Shown here piece by piece: positions 15,713 through 22,948 of a stretch of 40,997 nucleotides of DNA. The notes beneath the pieces were generated by a model that worked only from the letters and a program-made list of their open reading frames with translations, was not told the DNA's origin and searched no databases. Source of the stretch: an uncultured Eubacteriales bacterium (GTDB lineage Bacteria > Bacillota > Clostridia > Oscillospirales > Butyricicoccaceae); NCBI GenBank assembly GCA_910579575.1, contig CAJTUM010000017.1:1-40997 (forward strand). The letters are read 5' to 3'. How positions within the stretch are numbered: position 1 is the stretch's first letter; every line of letters begins with the position of its first letter. Position numbers and translations under genes: made by a program.

Positions 15713-16656
15713 TCTTCTTCCCCCTTTTCCAAAGCCGCCAGCACGGCGGCGCCGACGGCGTTATCTCCATTGTAGCCTTTGGCGGCAAACACAATCTCCG
15801 GCCGGCCGGCAAAGGCCCGCTGCATTTGGCTGGAAGCGGTGACGCCGCCGGAAAACAGCATGGGCAGCCGGTATTGCTCCAAGGCCCGTTCGGTGATCCG
15901 CTCCACCGACTTGACCACAGACCCGATGGCGAAAGCGGCCGCTTCCTCCGGCGGCGCGCCCTGCCGCAGCAGCTCTTCCAGCTTGTTTTCCAAGCCGGAC
16001 AGCGAAAACTCCAGCCCCCGGCTTTTGGGGACAAACGGCGGGAACGCCCCCTTTCCCTGCCGAGCCAGCTGATCCAGCTGGGCGCCGCAGGGAAAAGCCA
16101 GGCCCAACCGCACGCCGGCTCGGTCTACGACCTGTCCGGCGGCCAGGTCTGTGGCGCCGCCAATGCGGCGGACTTTGCAGCGGGTTTCCAAACTGGGTTC
16201 CGCCAGCAGCAGCTCGGTGGTTCCACCGGAAAGATGCCAGGAGAGAAAGGGCTTTTTCAGCCAATCCAGCCGGCCGACGGACCAAAGGGCCGAAGCGATA
16301 TGCCCCTGCTGGTGGGAAAAGGCAAAGGCCGGAACGCCCAAAGCGGCGGCGCAGGTCCGCGCCGCCATCTGCCCCGCCAGAAAACAAGGCATATAGGAAT
16401 CCTGCTCGTCCCGAGGCTTGGCGGAATAGCCTACGGCGGCCACAGGGCGCCGCTCGCCGGCCTGGGCGAACAGCGCTTCCGTCTCTTGCCCCAGCTGGCG
16501 AACGTGCTGAAACAGGGCCTCGCTTTGGCGCAGGCCCAAACTTCCCGCCGGCGTTTCTAAAAAACGGCCCTGACCGATGGCCTGGCCGTTTTGGCTATCG
16601 TACAGCGCGACGGAGGTTTTATAATTGCTGGTATCGAACCCGAGAAACCAAGCCAT
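15709..16656 (-). CDS. TsaD-like paralogue of the Kae1/YgjD (M22) ASKHA family
   Basis: The 315-residue protein belongs to the TsaD/Kae1 fold. It has an N-terminal phosphate loop GFDTSNYKTSVAL, the HxxxH metal pair at His113/His117 (FSHQQGHIAS), LSGGTTELLL and a C-terminal FSGGV segment. It differs from true TsaD, whose metal motif is usually HMEGH and whose N-terminus is longer, so the t6A tRNA-modification role should not be transferred. Comparable genes annotated as O-sialoglycoprotein endopeptidase-like sit beside xseA or nusB in Clostridia; their substrate is unknown. ATG with AAGGAG upstream. It overlaps xseA by 4 bases. Confidence 0.82.
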   Translation of the reverse strand: MAWFLGFDTSNYKTSVALYDSQNGQAIGQGRFLETPAGSLGLRQSEALFQHVRQLGQETEALFAQAGERRPVAAVGYSAKPRDEQDSYMPCFLAGQMAARTCAAALGVPAFAFSHQQGHIASALWSVGRLDWLKKPFLSWHLSGGTTELLLAEPSLETRCKVRRIGGATDLAAGQVVDRAGVRLGLAFPCGAQLDQLARQGKGAFPPFVPKSRGLEFSLSGLENKLEELLRQGAPPEEAAAFAIGSVVKSVERITERALEQYRLPMLFSGGVTASSQMQRAFAGRPEIVFAAKGYNGDNAVGAAVLAALEKGEED

Positions 16657-16712
16657 CGGGCGTCAGCTCCTTTTTTGATCAAATGCGGCCATTGGCGGCG
16701 AATGTTCCGGCG

Positions 16713-17168
16713 CTATTGGGCCCTTTCCGGCAGCTCGTTGGCAATAAAGGAGGCCAACACGCCGTTGACAAAGCCCGCCGTCTCTGGGGAATCGTACCGC
16801 TTGCAAAGCTCCAACGCCTCGTTGACCGAGGCGCCAACAGGAATCTGCAAATACAGCATTTCATACATGGACAGCCGGATGACGCACTTGGCCACCCGAG
16901 AGATGCGGGAGACCGACCAGCCCACCGCGTATTTTTCAATATATGTATCCAGCTCGGGCCCATGGGTCAGCACGCCCACAGAGGCCCGACGCAAATAGTC
17001 CAGCTGGTCCTCAGAGGGCGCGGCCTGATACAGCTCATATTCCCCGGCCATCGACTCAAAATACTCCGGCTCCAGGGCCTCTTTGACAAAGCGCTCCGGG
17101 TCTTTTTCGGAATATTCCCCGGAATAAATCATATGCAGGACGATTTCCCGCGCTTCTCTTCTGTTCAT
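16713..17168 (-). CDS. nusB: Transcription antitermination factor NusB
   Basis: The 151-residue all-helical RNA-binding protein begins NRREAREIVLHMIYSGEY and ends with the conserved ..YDSPETAGFVNGVLASFI block. NusB with NusE (S10) binds boxA of rRNA leaders and supports antitermination. ATG 17168 is preferred; earlier in-frame starts (ATG 17180, TTG 17210) lie before the conserved helix. It is the first gene after a terminator and a TATAAT box, so it probably heads the nusB-TsaD-like-xseA-xseB-ispA transcript. That position beside asp23 and xseAB is the usual one in Firmicutes. Confidence 0.93.
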   Translation of the reverse strand: MNRREAREIVLHMIYSGEYSEKDPERFVKEALEPEYFESMAGEYELYQAAPSEDQLDYLRRASVGVLTHGPELDTYIEKYAVGWSVSRISRVAKCVIRLSMYEMLYLQIPVGASVNEALELCKRYDSPETAGFVNGVLASFIANELPERAQ

Positions 17169-17263
17169 AGCTCCATCCATTCTGCCGCCATGGAGCGGCA
17201 AGTTTTTCAAGCGTTCTGCGCCGGCCGGCTGGAAAACAACCCGTCGGCTGGCGCCGCCCCTCT

Positions 17264-17269
17264 ATTATA
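17264..17269 (-). promoter_or_regulatory. -10 box (TATAAT) of the nusB operon promoter
   Basis: A perfect TATAAT on the minus strand lies in GTGTATAATAG, just downstream of the terminator at 17316-17350. A -35 of only weak quality (TTTTAT at 17 bases) stands in front. The leader to nusB would be about 90 bases. Confidence 0.6.
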
Positions 17270-17315
17270 CACAATCCCGCCGGAAAATAAAAGGGGCCTC
17301 CGCTCAATTTCCGCC

Positions 17316-17350
17316 AAAAAAAGCCCGGCCGGCTTAAACCCGACCAGGCT
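17316..17350 (-). terminator. Terminator after the asp23-family gene
   Basis: On the minus strand, an 11-bp stem (AGCCTGGTCGG with CCGGCCGGGCT, two G-T pairs) is followed by seven T residues. It separates the spoIIIA/asp23 region from the nusB operon. Confidence 0.88.
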
Positions 17351-17379
17351 CTTTTCCCCCTTGCGCTGAGACAAAGCGG

Positions 17380-17766
17380 CTATTTTTTGGGCAGCTGAAT
17401 GCCGTTGACTTGAACGTCTACCCCGGCTACCGGAATACCCGTCATGGATTCAATGGCGTTTTTCACATTTTTCTGCAAATTCCTGGCCACCTCCGTCACC
17501 GAACTGCCATATTGCAGAATCACGCTGCACAGCACGGAGCAACCCTGATTTTCCTCGTCAAAGCTGATTTTAACGCCCCGAGCTAAGTTGCGGCGGGCGC
17601 CCAGCATCTCGCTGATTTCCGCCCCCATGCTGGCGGCGGGCGCGGCCACCCCTTCCGTTTCGCTCATGGCAATCGCGGCGATGGAGGCCGCCACATCCTC
17701 AGAAATTCTAATATTTCCCTCGGAGCTTTCCTCGCCGCAGGGCCAGTATTCCTTCACGTCGCTCAT
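17380..17766 (-). CDS. Asp23/Gls24-family envelope stress protein
   Basis: The 128-residue protein is dominated by the Asp23 domain: GNIRISEDVAASIAAIAMSETEGV, a central SVILQYGSSVTEVARNLQKNVKNAIE and a final GVDVQVNGIQLP. B. subtilis YqhY and its relatives, encoded at the same place before nusB, have been linked to membrane-lipid homeostasis; other members are alkaline-shock or envelope proteins. ATG 17766 follows AGGAGG and matches the family's start; the open frame extends 22 codons further upstream. A sigma-A-like promoter lies inside the 72-base gap after spoIIIAH, suggesting growth-phase expression independent of sporulation. Confidence 0.88.
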   Translation of the reverse strand: MSDVKEYWPCGEESSEGNIRISEDVAASIAAIAMSETEGVAAPAASMGAEISEMLGARRNLARGVKISFDEENQGCSVLCSVILQYGSSVTEVARNLQKNVKNAIESMTGIPVAGVDVQVNGIQLPKK

Positions 17767-17778
17767 TCCTGTTTCCTC

Positions 17779-17820
17779 CTCGGATGATGTGTATGTATTC
17801 TTTATTCTAAACCATCCGAG
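17779..17820. promoter_or_regulatory. 8-bp perfect inverted repeat around the asp23 -10 region
   Basis: CTCGGATG (17779-17786) and CATCCGAG (17813-17820) are perfect complements 26 bases apart. They flank the -10 box, and the left arm overlaps the end of the AGGAGG ribosome binding site (17775-17780). It could be an operator, or in read-through RNA a hairpin that partly hides the Shine-Dalgarno. Confidence 0.45.
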
Positions 17821-17832
17821 CCGAAGACGCAA
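17804..17832 (-). promoter_or_regulatory. Sigma-A-type promoter of the asp23-family gene
   Basis: On the minus strand TTGCGT (17832-17827) and TAGAAT (17809-17804) have a 17-base spacer, giving a start near 17797 and a leader of about 30 bases. The -35 box overlaps the last bases before the spoIIIAH stop region. Confidence 0.6.
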
Positions 17833-17838
17833 GGAAAA

Positions 17839-18420
17839 TCAGGCGGTTTCTATAATTTGAATGGCGTCTGCCGCAAATTCGGTTTCGCTGATGACAATAT
17901 CCCGGATTTTAGCCGCGTCCTCGGCCTGAAGGCCCTGCTCGGTCTTGTGGACGATGACATTGACGCCGTCGTCGTTGATAAAGGCCACGCAATCCTGATA
18001 CCCCTTTGCCACCACCAGATTTTCAATGCGGGCCTCTTTCAGCGCGTTTTCCGCCATGGCGGAGATCGAAGCCTCGGCCTGTTCTCTGGATTGCTGGTCG
18101 GCGTTTTGGTTTTCGCTGGTCTGCTTAAAAATGCTCACCGCTTCGTCCCGCGCCTTCTGCCGGGAGAGCCGCGCCTGCGAAAAATAGTCGGAGGCCGCCG
18201 AGGCGGTTTGATCCCCTGCCGGATCCAGGCTGACCGCGTCTGATTGCCCGGATTCGGTTTTGTCCACCAACTGGCTTTCTCCCAGGATTTTAGGGTCCTC
18301 AAATTCTCCGGCTTCATTGATCGGCTGGTCTCCCCGCTGGTAGCTCCAGTTGAGATATGCCGCCACGCAGAGCATCAGAGCGATGACAGAATAAACGGCG
18401 CTTTTTCTTTTGATGACCAT
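17839..18420 (-). CDS. spoIIIAH: Stage III sporulation protein AH
   Basis: The 193-residue protein has one N-terminal membrane helix (about 8-24), an acidic, disordered linker and a C-terminal YscJ/FliF-like ring-building domain (about 95-193; ..ENLVVAKGYQDCVAFINDDGVNVIVHK..). SpoIIIAH sits in the mother-cell membrane around the engulfed forespore and pairs with forespore SpoIIQ to form the feeding-tube channel. ATG follows AGGAGGAG. It is the last gene of the spoIIIA operon. The linker is rich in Asp, Glu, Ser and Gln. Confidence 0.94.
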   Translation of the reverse strand: MVIKRKSAVYSVIALMLCVAAYLNWSYQRGDQPINEAGEFEDPKILGESQLVDKTESGQSDAVSLDPAGDQTASAASDYFSQARLSRQKARDEAVSIFKQTSENQNADQQSREQAEASISAMAENALKEARIENLVVAKGYQDCVAFINDDGVNVIVHKTEQGLQAEDAAKIRDIVISETEFAADAIQIIETA

Positions 18421-18436
18421 GGTTTGTCTCCTCCTG

Positions 18437-18961
18437 CTATTTCATTTTTGAGATTTGGATGCGGTCCGCCGGGATTCCGGTGAGGGCGCGGACGGCCTGC
18501 GTCACCTCCAGACGGACCTGAGGGCTGCCGGCACCCTCGCACACCACCAGAGCGCCCTGGTATTCCGGCCCGCTGACGCTGGAAGCCACCGGCTCCTCCG
18601 TTCCTCCGCCGCTGACGACGGCCAGCTGGCTCTGGTATTCCCCAGCGCCCTGATCGCCTCCGCTTCGGCTGCTGGTGTTGTAGGCGTAATTGCGCTCAAT
18701 TCCCCGCCGAACCGTCAGCATCACCTGCACGCGGCCCACGCCCTCGATTTCCCCCAGCAGCCCGGCCAGCCGTTCCTCGGCGGCTTGAATATCCTCCGTT
18801 CCCGGCGGGTTGAGATCCGTTTGGCCTTCGTCTGGGGTTTGCCCAGCGCTTTTGCCGGGCTGTATGGTCAACAGCAGCCCCGCGCAGCAGACAATCAGGA
18901 CATACTTATATTTATCAAGGTTTTTTCGGATATATTCCGGCAAGACCAACTTATTCTTCAT
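18437..18961 (-). CDS. spoIIIAG: Stage III sporulation protein AG
   Basis: The 174-residue protein has a single transmembrane helix (about 20-36) and a ring-building domain with LAGLLGEIEGVGRVQVMLTVRRG and the terminal ..ALVVCEGAGSPQVRLEVTQAVRALTGIPADRIQISKMK. SpoIIIAG forms a large ring in the intermembrane space of the channel. The start overlaps the spoIIIAF stop by 11 bases, indicating coupled translation. An intervening Gly/Ser-rich insertion (about 95-125) corresponds to the beta-triangle insertion region of the family. Confidence 0.93.
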   Translation of the reverse strand: MKNKLVLPEYIRKNLDKYKYVLIVCCAGLLLTIQPGKSAGQTPDEGQTDLNPPGTEDIQAAEERLAGLLGEIEGVGRVQVMLTVRRGIERNYAYNTSSRSGGDQGAGEYQSQLAVVSGGGTEEPVASSVSGPEYQGALVVCEGAGSPQVRLEVTQAVRALTGIPADRIQISKMK

Positions 18962-19448
18962 CCTGTTCCCCTTCCCAGATCGTCGTCTGGTCTTCTGTCA
19001 GCCCCAGCTGTCCGGCGGCCTGAAGCAGTCCCTGCCGCTGCGCGGAGGTCAAGGGCGCCTCCGCCCGATATTCCACTCGCTCCAGGCAAAACAGATTGCC
19101 TTCCTCCAGCCGGGCTTGCGCGGATACTTGGCAGCGGACGCCCAAAGTCGCCGCCTGATCCGCCAAATAATCTTCCACCCCCTGGCAGGCGGCTTGGCGC
19201 TGGCTTTCCGCGCTCTGCTCCAGGGCCAGCTGGGCCTCCGCCTCCATTTGCCGCCGGAGGGCCTGGCTCTCTCCCGGATTCAGCCGCAGAGAGGGCAGAG
19301 CGGTAAAGACCACAATCACCGTCAGACTGGCGCAGCACAGACGCACGACGGCTTGCTGGCCGCTGTCTTTCACAAGAGCCATAGCCAGGGCGCAAAGCAG
19401 GCCGCAGGCGCACAAACGCTGGGCCAACAGGCCAATTCCTTCCAACAC
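18951..19448 (-). CDS. spoIIIAF: Stage III sporulation protein AF
   Basis: The 165-residue protein has two N-terminal membrane segments (about 5-25 and 32-52) and a small soluble C-terminal ring-building-like domain (about 85-165). SpoIIIAF is the least conserved spoIIIA member; assignment rests on topology plus position between AE and AG. The start is GTG 19448 behind a G-rich but imperfect Shine-Dalgarno, 22 bases after spoIIIAE. Confidence 0.88.
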   Translation of the reverse strand: MLEGIGLLAQRLCACGLLCALAMALVKDSGQQAVVRLCCASLTVIVVFTALPSLRLNPGESQALRRQMEAEAQLALEQSAESQRQAACQGVEDYLADQAATLGVRCQVSAQARLEEGNLFCLERVEYRAEAPLTSAQRQGLLQAAGQLGLTEDQTTIWEGEQDEE

Positions 19449-19469
19449 AAGACCGCCCCCTTTCTTGTT

Positions 19470-20537
19470 TCAACCGCCTATCACCACGGTACACGCCACA
19501 ATGGCGATGAAAACCAGAGCGCAGCAGGCGGCCAGCAACCCCAGCAGCACGCTGTAGGCCTCTCCCACCGCTTCCACCATTTTGGATACTGCGCCGCCGG
19601 CAAAGGAATGGCTCAGAGCGGCGGTTCCTTTATAGACAGTCATAAAACACAGGCAGCGGACAAAGGGAGTCAGGCAGACGGCCACCGCCCCGATCATGCC
19701 CATAACGCCGACGCCGTTTTTCAGCGCTCGCGCGCCAGCCAGCAGGGTGTCGGAAGCGTCTGAAAGGATGGAGCCCAACACAGGCACAACCCCGGATATG
19801 GTGACGCGAGCCGCTTTGGCCGCCGCGGCGTCCGCCCCGGCAGACATGACTCCGCTCATGGTGATATACATGGTAAAAACAGTGAGCAGCGCTTTGAAAC
19901 CTGCCATACACAGCCAGCGGAGAAAGCCCGCCGCCTTTTGCAGCAGCGGCCCGCCTGCCGCCAGCCCCGCCGCCCACAAGACGATGGTCAGCCGCACGGC
20001 GGGAAAAACCAGGTTTTTGCCCAAGCTCACCAGCAGACCGGCAAAGGCCAGCGTGGCGCTGGAGGCCGTCGCCGAGGAAATTGGGTTGCCCGAAGCGGCC
20101 ATAGCCGCCACAAAGGATGGAATCAGCGTCTTGAGCAGCGCGTCCATCTGCTCCAGAGCTTGGCCGCAGGCGGAAAAGAGACTGCCCGCCCCCGAAAGGG
20201 CCAGCGCCGTCACCGCGCAGATTCCGGCGATATTCAGCGCCTCCGCCGGCAGACTCAGGCCGGAGGCTTCCACAAACCCCTGGCCCAAGCTGATCAAAGC
20301 GCATACCGCCAAAATGGTCAGCGAGGACCGGCAGGAATCCTGCAAATGACGGCGCAGGGATTGGCCTGCCTGCCGCCACAGCGATTGGGCGGCTTTTTCC
20401 ATCATGCCCTCCCCAGTGTCCTCCACCGCCTGCTGGGCGGTCTGGGGCAGCTGCCGCCTCAGTTCCTCCAAAGGCTGGGCGGCGGCCCAGCCGGCCAACA
20501 GCGGCGCCAGCAGGGCCAGACAAATCCATTTTTTCAT
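19470..20537 (-). CDS. spoIIIAE: Stage III sporulation protein AE
   Basis: The 355-residue protein has a cleavable signal-like N-terminus (WICLALLAPLLAGWAAAQ) and about seven to eight membrane helices. Conserved SpoIIIAE features include SSATASSATLAFAGLLVSLGK, TMYITMSGVMSAGADAAAAKAARV and PVLGSILSDASDTLLAGA. It is a core membrane part of the mother-cell secretion-like complex. ATG follows AAGGAGG. It is linked to spoIIIAD upstream by a 9-base gap. Confidence 0.95.
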   Translation of the reverse strand: MKKWICLALLAPLLAGWAAAQPLEELRRQLPQTAQQAVEDTGEGMMEKAAQSLWRQAGQSLRRHLQDSCRSSLTILAVCALISLGQGFVEASGLSLPAEALNIAGICAVTALALSGAGSLFSACGQALEQMDALLKTLIPSFVAAMAASGNPISSATASSATLAFAGLLVSLGKNLVFPAVRLTIVLWAAGLAAGGPLLQKAAGFLRWLCMAGFKALLTVFTMYITMSGVMSAGADAAAAKAARVTISGVVPVLGSILSDASDTLLAGARALKNGVGVMGMIGAVAVCLTPFVRCLCFMTVYKGTAALSHSFAGGAVSKMVEAVGEAYSVLLGLLAACCALVFIAIVACTVVIGG

Positions 20538-20546
20538 CCTTCCTCC

Positions 20547-20930
20547 TTACCCGACTCCGGCCAGGCTCAGCGCCCGCTGGAGCAGAGGCAGCGCGCAGAT
20601 CAGGCCGCAGACGGCGCCGCACAGCTCCACCTTGGCGGCTAGCGCCCGCTGGCCCTGATCCCGGCAGAGTTCCGCCGTCAACCGGGCGCACAAGGCGACG
20701 CCTATGCCCTTGTAAAGAGGGGCCAGCAGCGCCCCGTCTAACCCCGCTCCCAGCGCCAGCCGCCGGCAAAAATCCATTAGCTGATAAAGCTGGGGCGCCA
20801 GCAGAATCAGCAGCCCAACGCAGGCGGCCAACCCGGCCAGCGCGGCCGTATGGGGGCTGTGCTGATTCAGAAAGGTCAGCACAATCAGGCAGACCAAGGC
20901 AAAGGCGCAGGCTTGGAAAATCAGCTCCAT
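20547..20930 (-). CDS. spoIIIAD: Stage III sporulation protein AD
   Basis: The 127-residue protein has about four hydrophobic segments and the motif TFLNQHSPHTAALAGLAACVGLLILLAPQL, matching SpoIIIAD/AC-type export-apparatus-like proteins. It likely lines the membrane base of the channel together with AC and AE. It begins three bases after the spoIIIAC stop. Confidence 0.93.
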   Translation of the reverse strand: MELIFQACAFALVCLIVLTFLNQHSPHTAALAGLAACVGLLILLAPQLYQLMDFCRRLALGAGLDGALLAPLYKGIGVALCARLTAELCRDQGQRALAAKVELCGAVCGLICALPLLQRALSLAGVG

Positions 20931-20933
20931 CCG

Positions 20934-21128
20934 CTAAAACCCAAAGACGGATTTGATGGTGTTGAACAAGGCGCCGATTTGCTCGACAATAATCATCAGC
21001 ACCACGATCAGCCCAGCCAAGGTGGTGAGCATGGCCTGCTCTTCCCGACCGGAGCGGATCAGCAGCTGACCCAGCACCGCCACGATGATGCCGATGGCCG
21101 CCACTTTGAAAATCAAATCGATCTGCAT
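20934..21128 (-). CDS. spoIIIAC: Stage III sporulation protein AC
   Basis: The 64-residue protein has two membrane helices (IFKVAAIGIIVAVLGQLLI and LTTLAGLIVVLMIIVEQI) and the conserved ending LFNTIKSVFGF; the length is that of the family. ATG 21128 is preferred because AGGAGA stands seven bases upstream; ATG 21134 two codons earlier is too close to it. The longer open frame (to 21254) merely overlaps spoIIIAB. Confidence 0.93.
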   Translation of the reverse strand: MQIDLIFKVAAIGIIVAVLGQLLIRSGREEQAMLTTLAGLIVVLMIIVEQIGALFNTIKSVFGF

Positions 21129-21163
21129 TTTCATCTCTCCTGTGTTTTGGAAACCCTGCTTTT

Positions 21164-21676
21164 TCAGACGGCCAGCAGCGCCAGCGCCGCGCCGCAGCAG
21201 AGGCCCGCCGTGCGCCAGAGCCTGCCTTGGCTCTCCTGTTCCTCTCTGGCCCAAGCCATATTCTGTTCCAGCTTTTTTCGCTGCCGCTCCAGAGCCTGGG
21301 CTTGGGTCTGGCCGTCATACCGGCCCAAGGTAGGCCCCAGGGCGGTCAGAATTCCGGCGTCTTCCTCGGTCAACCCCCAATCCCCTTGCTCCAGCAGCTG
21401 CCGGAGCAGATCGGCCGCCGGCTGGTTGGGCTCCTGCTCCATCAGGCGGCAAAGCTGCTCGAAAAAGCGCTTTGCCTCTCCCGCCGTCTGCCGGGCGCAC
21501 AGGCGGAAAGCCGGCAAAAGAGGGGTCTGCCGCCCGCCGATTTCAGATTGCAGCAGCGCCAACCCGTCCGCAAAGGACCTTAACGCCGCCGTCCGGCGGG
21601 CCAGCGTAGAGCTTGTCAAATACCCAGCGTAACCGCAGGACAGAAAAATCAGCGACGCCCCCAGCCATTTCGTCAT
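21164..21676 (-). CDS. spoIIIAB: Stage III sporulation protein AB
   Basis: The 170-residue protein has a membrane anchor at each end (about 3-20 and 153-170) and a helical soluble middle resembling type II secretion GspF-like modules (LRSFADGLALLQSEIGGRQTPL). In the complex it would work with ATPase SpoIIIAA. ATG 21676 has an excellent GGGAGG six bases upstream, inside the 3' end of spoIIIAA. The two frames overlap by 134 bases. Confidence 0.92.
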   Translation of the reverse strand: MTKWLGASLIFLSCGYAGYLTSSTLARRTAALRSFADGLALLQSEIGGRQTPLLPAFRLCARQTAGEAKRFFEQLCRLMEQEPNQPAADLLRQLLEQGDWGLTEEDAGILTALGPTLGRYDGQTQAQALERQRKKLEQNMAWAREEQESQGRLWRTAGLCCGAALALLAV

Positions 21677-22586
21677 CTCGCGCCTCCCTCACCTCATAAA
21701 CCAAATACTGCCTGCGCTGCCCCTGGCGGCGGATAACCGCCAGCCGACGAAAAACGCCTGCTTCCAGCAGCCGCCGGTAGACGGGCCGGCGCAGAAGATC
21801 TTGCGGCTCCGCGCCGTGAGCCGTGGCCAGAAAACGGCAGCCGCATCCATGCGCTCCGATAACGGCGTCCACGTCCTGTTCGGTGGTAATTTCATCCGCC
21901 GCCATCAGCTGAGGGCCTAAAGCCCGCAACGCAGCTTGGATGGCCCGGCTTTTTTCCCAGCCTGTCATCACGTCCGTATGCGGACCTACGTCGTATTGGG
22001 GAACCCCGTCCCGGCAGGCGGCCACCTCTCCCCGCTCGTCCAATAAGGCCACGTTATATTGTTGGGAATAGTGCCGAACCAGCTCGCGCAGCAGGGTGGT
22101 TTTGCCGCCGCCCGGCGGCGACAGAATCAGGACGCCGCCTGGCCCTTCTCCCCACTCCAAATAGGGAATCAGCGGCCCGGCCACGCCCCGAACCTGCCGG
22201 GCGACGCGCAGATTGGCCCCCGTATAGGCCCGGAAAGACGTCAGCTCCCCCTGTTCGTTCACAATCCCCTCGCCGCATAGGCCCAGCCGGCATCCGCCGG
22301 GAAGGGACAAATAGCCTTGAGCGATCTGCCGGGCGTAGGTGTGAGCCGAACGTCCCGTGCAGCGGGCGGCCAGCAGCTCCAGGTCTTCTCGGGTCACAAT
22401 TTGAGGCGGCCCTTCTGGCGGCAGGTGGACAATCTGGCCTCCGCAACAGGCGGCGAAGGGCTGTCCGGCCCGCAGGCGGAATTCTTCGCATTGCTCCTTC
22501 TGCTCCTCCGTCATTTGCCGGGCGGCCTGGCGCAGGCGGTCTGGCAAAAAGGCGGCGGCTTGTTCAAAAGTATTTTCCTTTGTCAT
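21543..22586 (-). CDS. spoIIIAA: Stage III sporulation protein AA (secretion ATPase)
   Basis: The 347-residue AAA+ ATPase has Walker A SPPGGGKT (156-163), Walker B LMAADE (227-232) and the arginine-rich GYLSLPGGCRLGLCGEG segment of SpoIIIAA. It energises assembly or transport by the SpoIIIA-SpoIIQ channel on the mother-cell side. ATG follows GGAGG at eight bases. The family core ends near YLVYEVREARDD; the last 43 residues are read through the spoIIIAB coding region in another frame and are probably a non-conserved tail. A sigma-E promoter is expected upstream; only a weak -10 candidate (CGTATAAC) is visible. Confidence 0.93.
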   Translation of the reverse strand: MTKENTFEQAAAFLPDRLRQAARQMTEEQKEQCEEFRLRAGQPFAACCGGQIVHLPPEGPPQIVTREDLELLAARCTGRSAHTYARQIAQGYLSLPGGCRLGLCGEGIVNEQGELTSFRAYTGANLRVARQVRGVAGPLIPYLEWGEGPGGVLILSPPGGGKTTLLRELVRHYSQQYNVALLDERGEVAACRDGVPQYDVGPHTDVMTGWEKSRAIQAALRALGPQLMAADEITTEQDVDAVIGAHGCGCRFLATAHGAEPQDLLRRPVYRRLLEAGVFRRLAVIRRQGQRRQYLVYEVREARDDEMAGGVADFSVLRLRWVFDKLYAGPPDGGVKVLCGRVGAAAI

Positions 22587-22646
22587 AAGCGTTCCCTCCG
22601 TTACTGCTACCAGTTATACGGCCTGTCCGCCGGTTTTAGAACAGAA

Positions 22647-22698
22647 AAAACACCCCCAAGGGAATTGCGGTTTCGCAATCCTACCCTTGGGGGCGTTT
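22647..22698 (-). terminator. Terminator between the 53-residue gene and spoIIIAA
   Basis: On the minus strand a long stem (CCCCCAAGGG pairing with CCCTTGGGGG, topped by GATTGCG/CGCAATT around AAAC) is followed by GTGTTTTTTC. It isolates the spoIIIA operon from ligA. The 22587-22724 gap holds nothing else except the spoIIIAA leader. Confidence 0.85.
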
Positions 22699-22724
22699 CA
22701 ACCTTTTTGGTCACAAATTGAAAA

Positions 22725-22886
22725 TTACGGCTTGTTTTTGCTCTCAATCGCTTGAATCGTACACGCGAAGCCTGCTATCGTCGCAAACAAGATTGCGCCG
22801 CCCATCGCTTCGTTCATTCCTCCTCCCATGAAAAAACCGATCACAGCGGCAATAACGACGATAACAGTGGAAATAATGGTTCTCAT
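22725..22886 (-). CDS. Small single-pass or two-pass membrane peptide, unknown
   Basis: The 53-residue protein is mostly hydrophobic: a first helix (IISTVIVVIAAVIGFFMGGG), a short NEAMGG turn, a second segment (GAILFATIAGFACTIQAI) and a polar tail ESKNKP. ATG 22886 is backed by GGAGG eight bases upstream; the open frame extends a further 15 codons without hydrophobic character. It follows ligA by 62 bases and is closed by a strong terminator, so the peptide is probably real. No family was recognised. Confidence 0.65.
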   Translation of the reverse strand: MRTIISTVIVVIAAVIGFFMGGGMNEAMGGAILFATIAGFACTIQAIESKNKP

Positions 22887-22948
22887 TCTGAAAGCCTCCG
22901 ATTTGTCGTCTCTATGATTCGTCTTTCTCACAAACCAGATTGTCGACG

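Noticed and set aside
19630..21318. A 562-codon minus-strand open frame across spoIIIAE, AD and AC
   Set aside because: It is an alternative frame of three well-supported spoIIIA genes; its product is a low-complexity Gly/Arg/Ala sequence.
22600..22640. Sigma-E promoter of spoIIIAA
   Set aside because: One is expected, but the best -10 (CGTATAAC) matches only five of eight consensus bases and no -35 stands at the right distance, so it is not listed as a feature.
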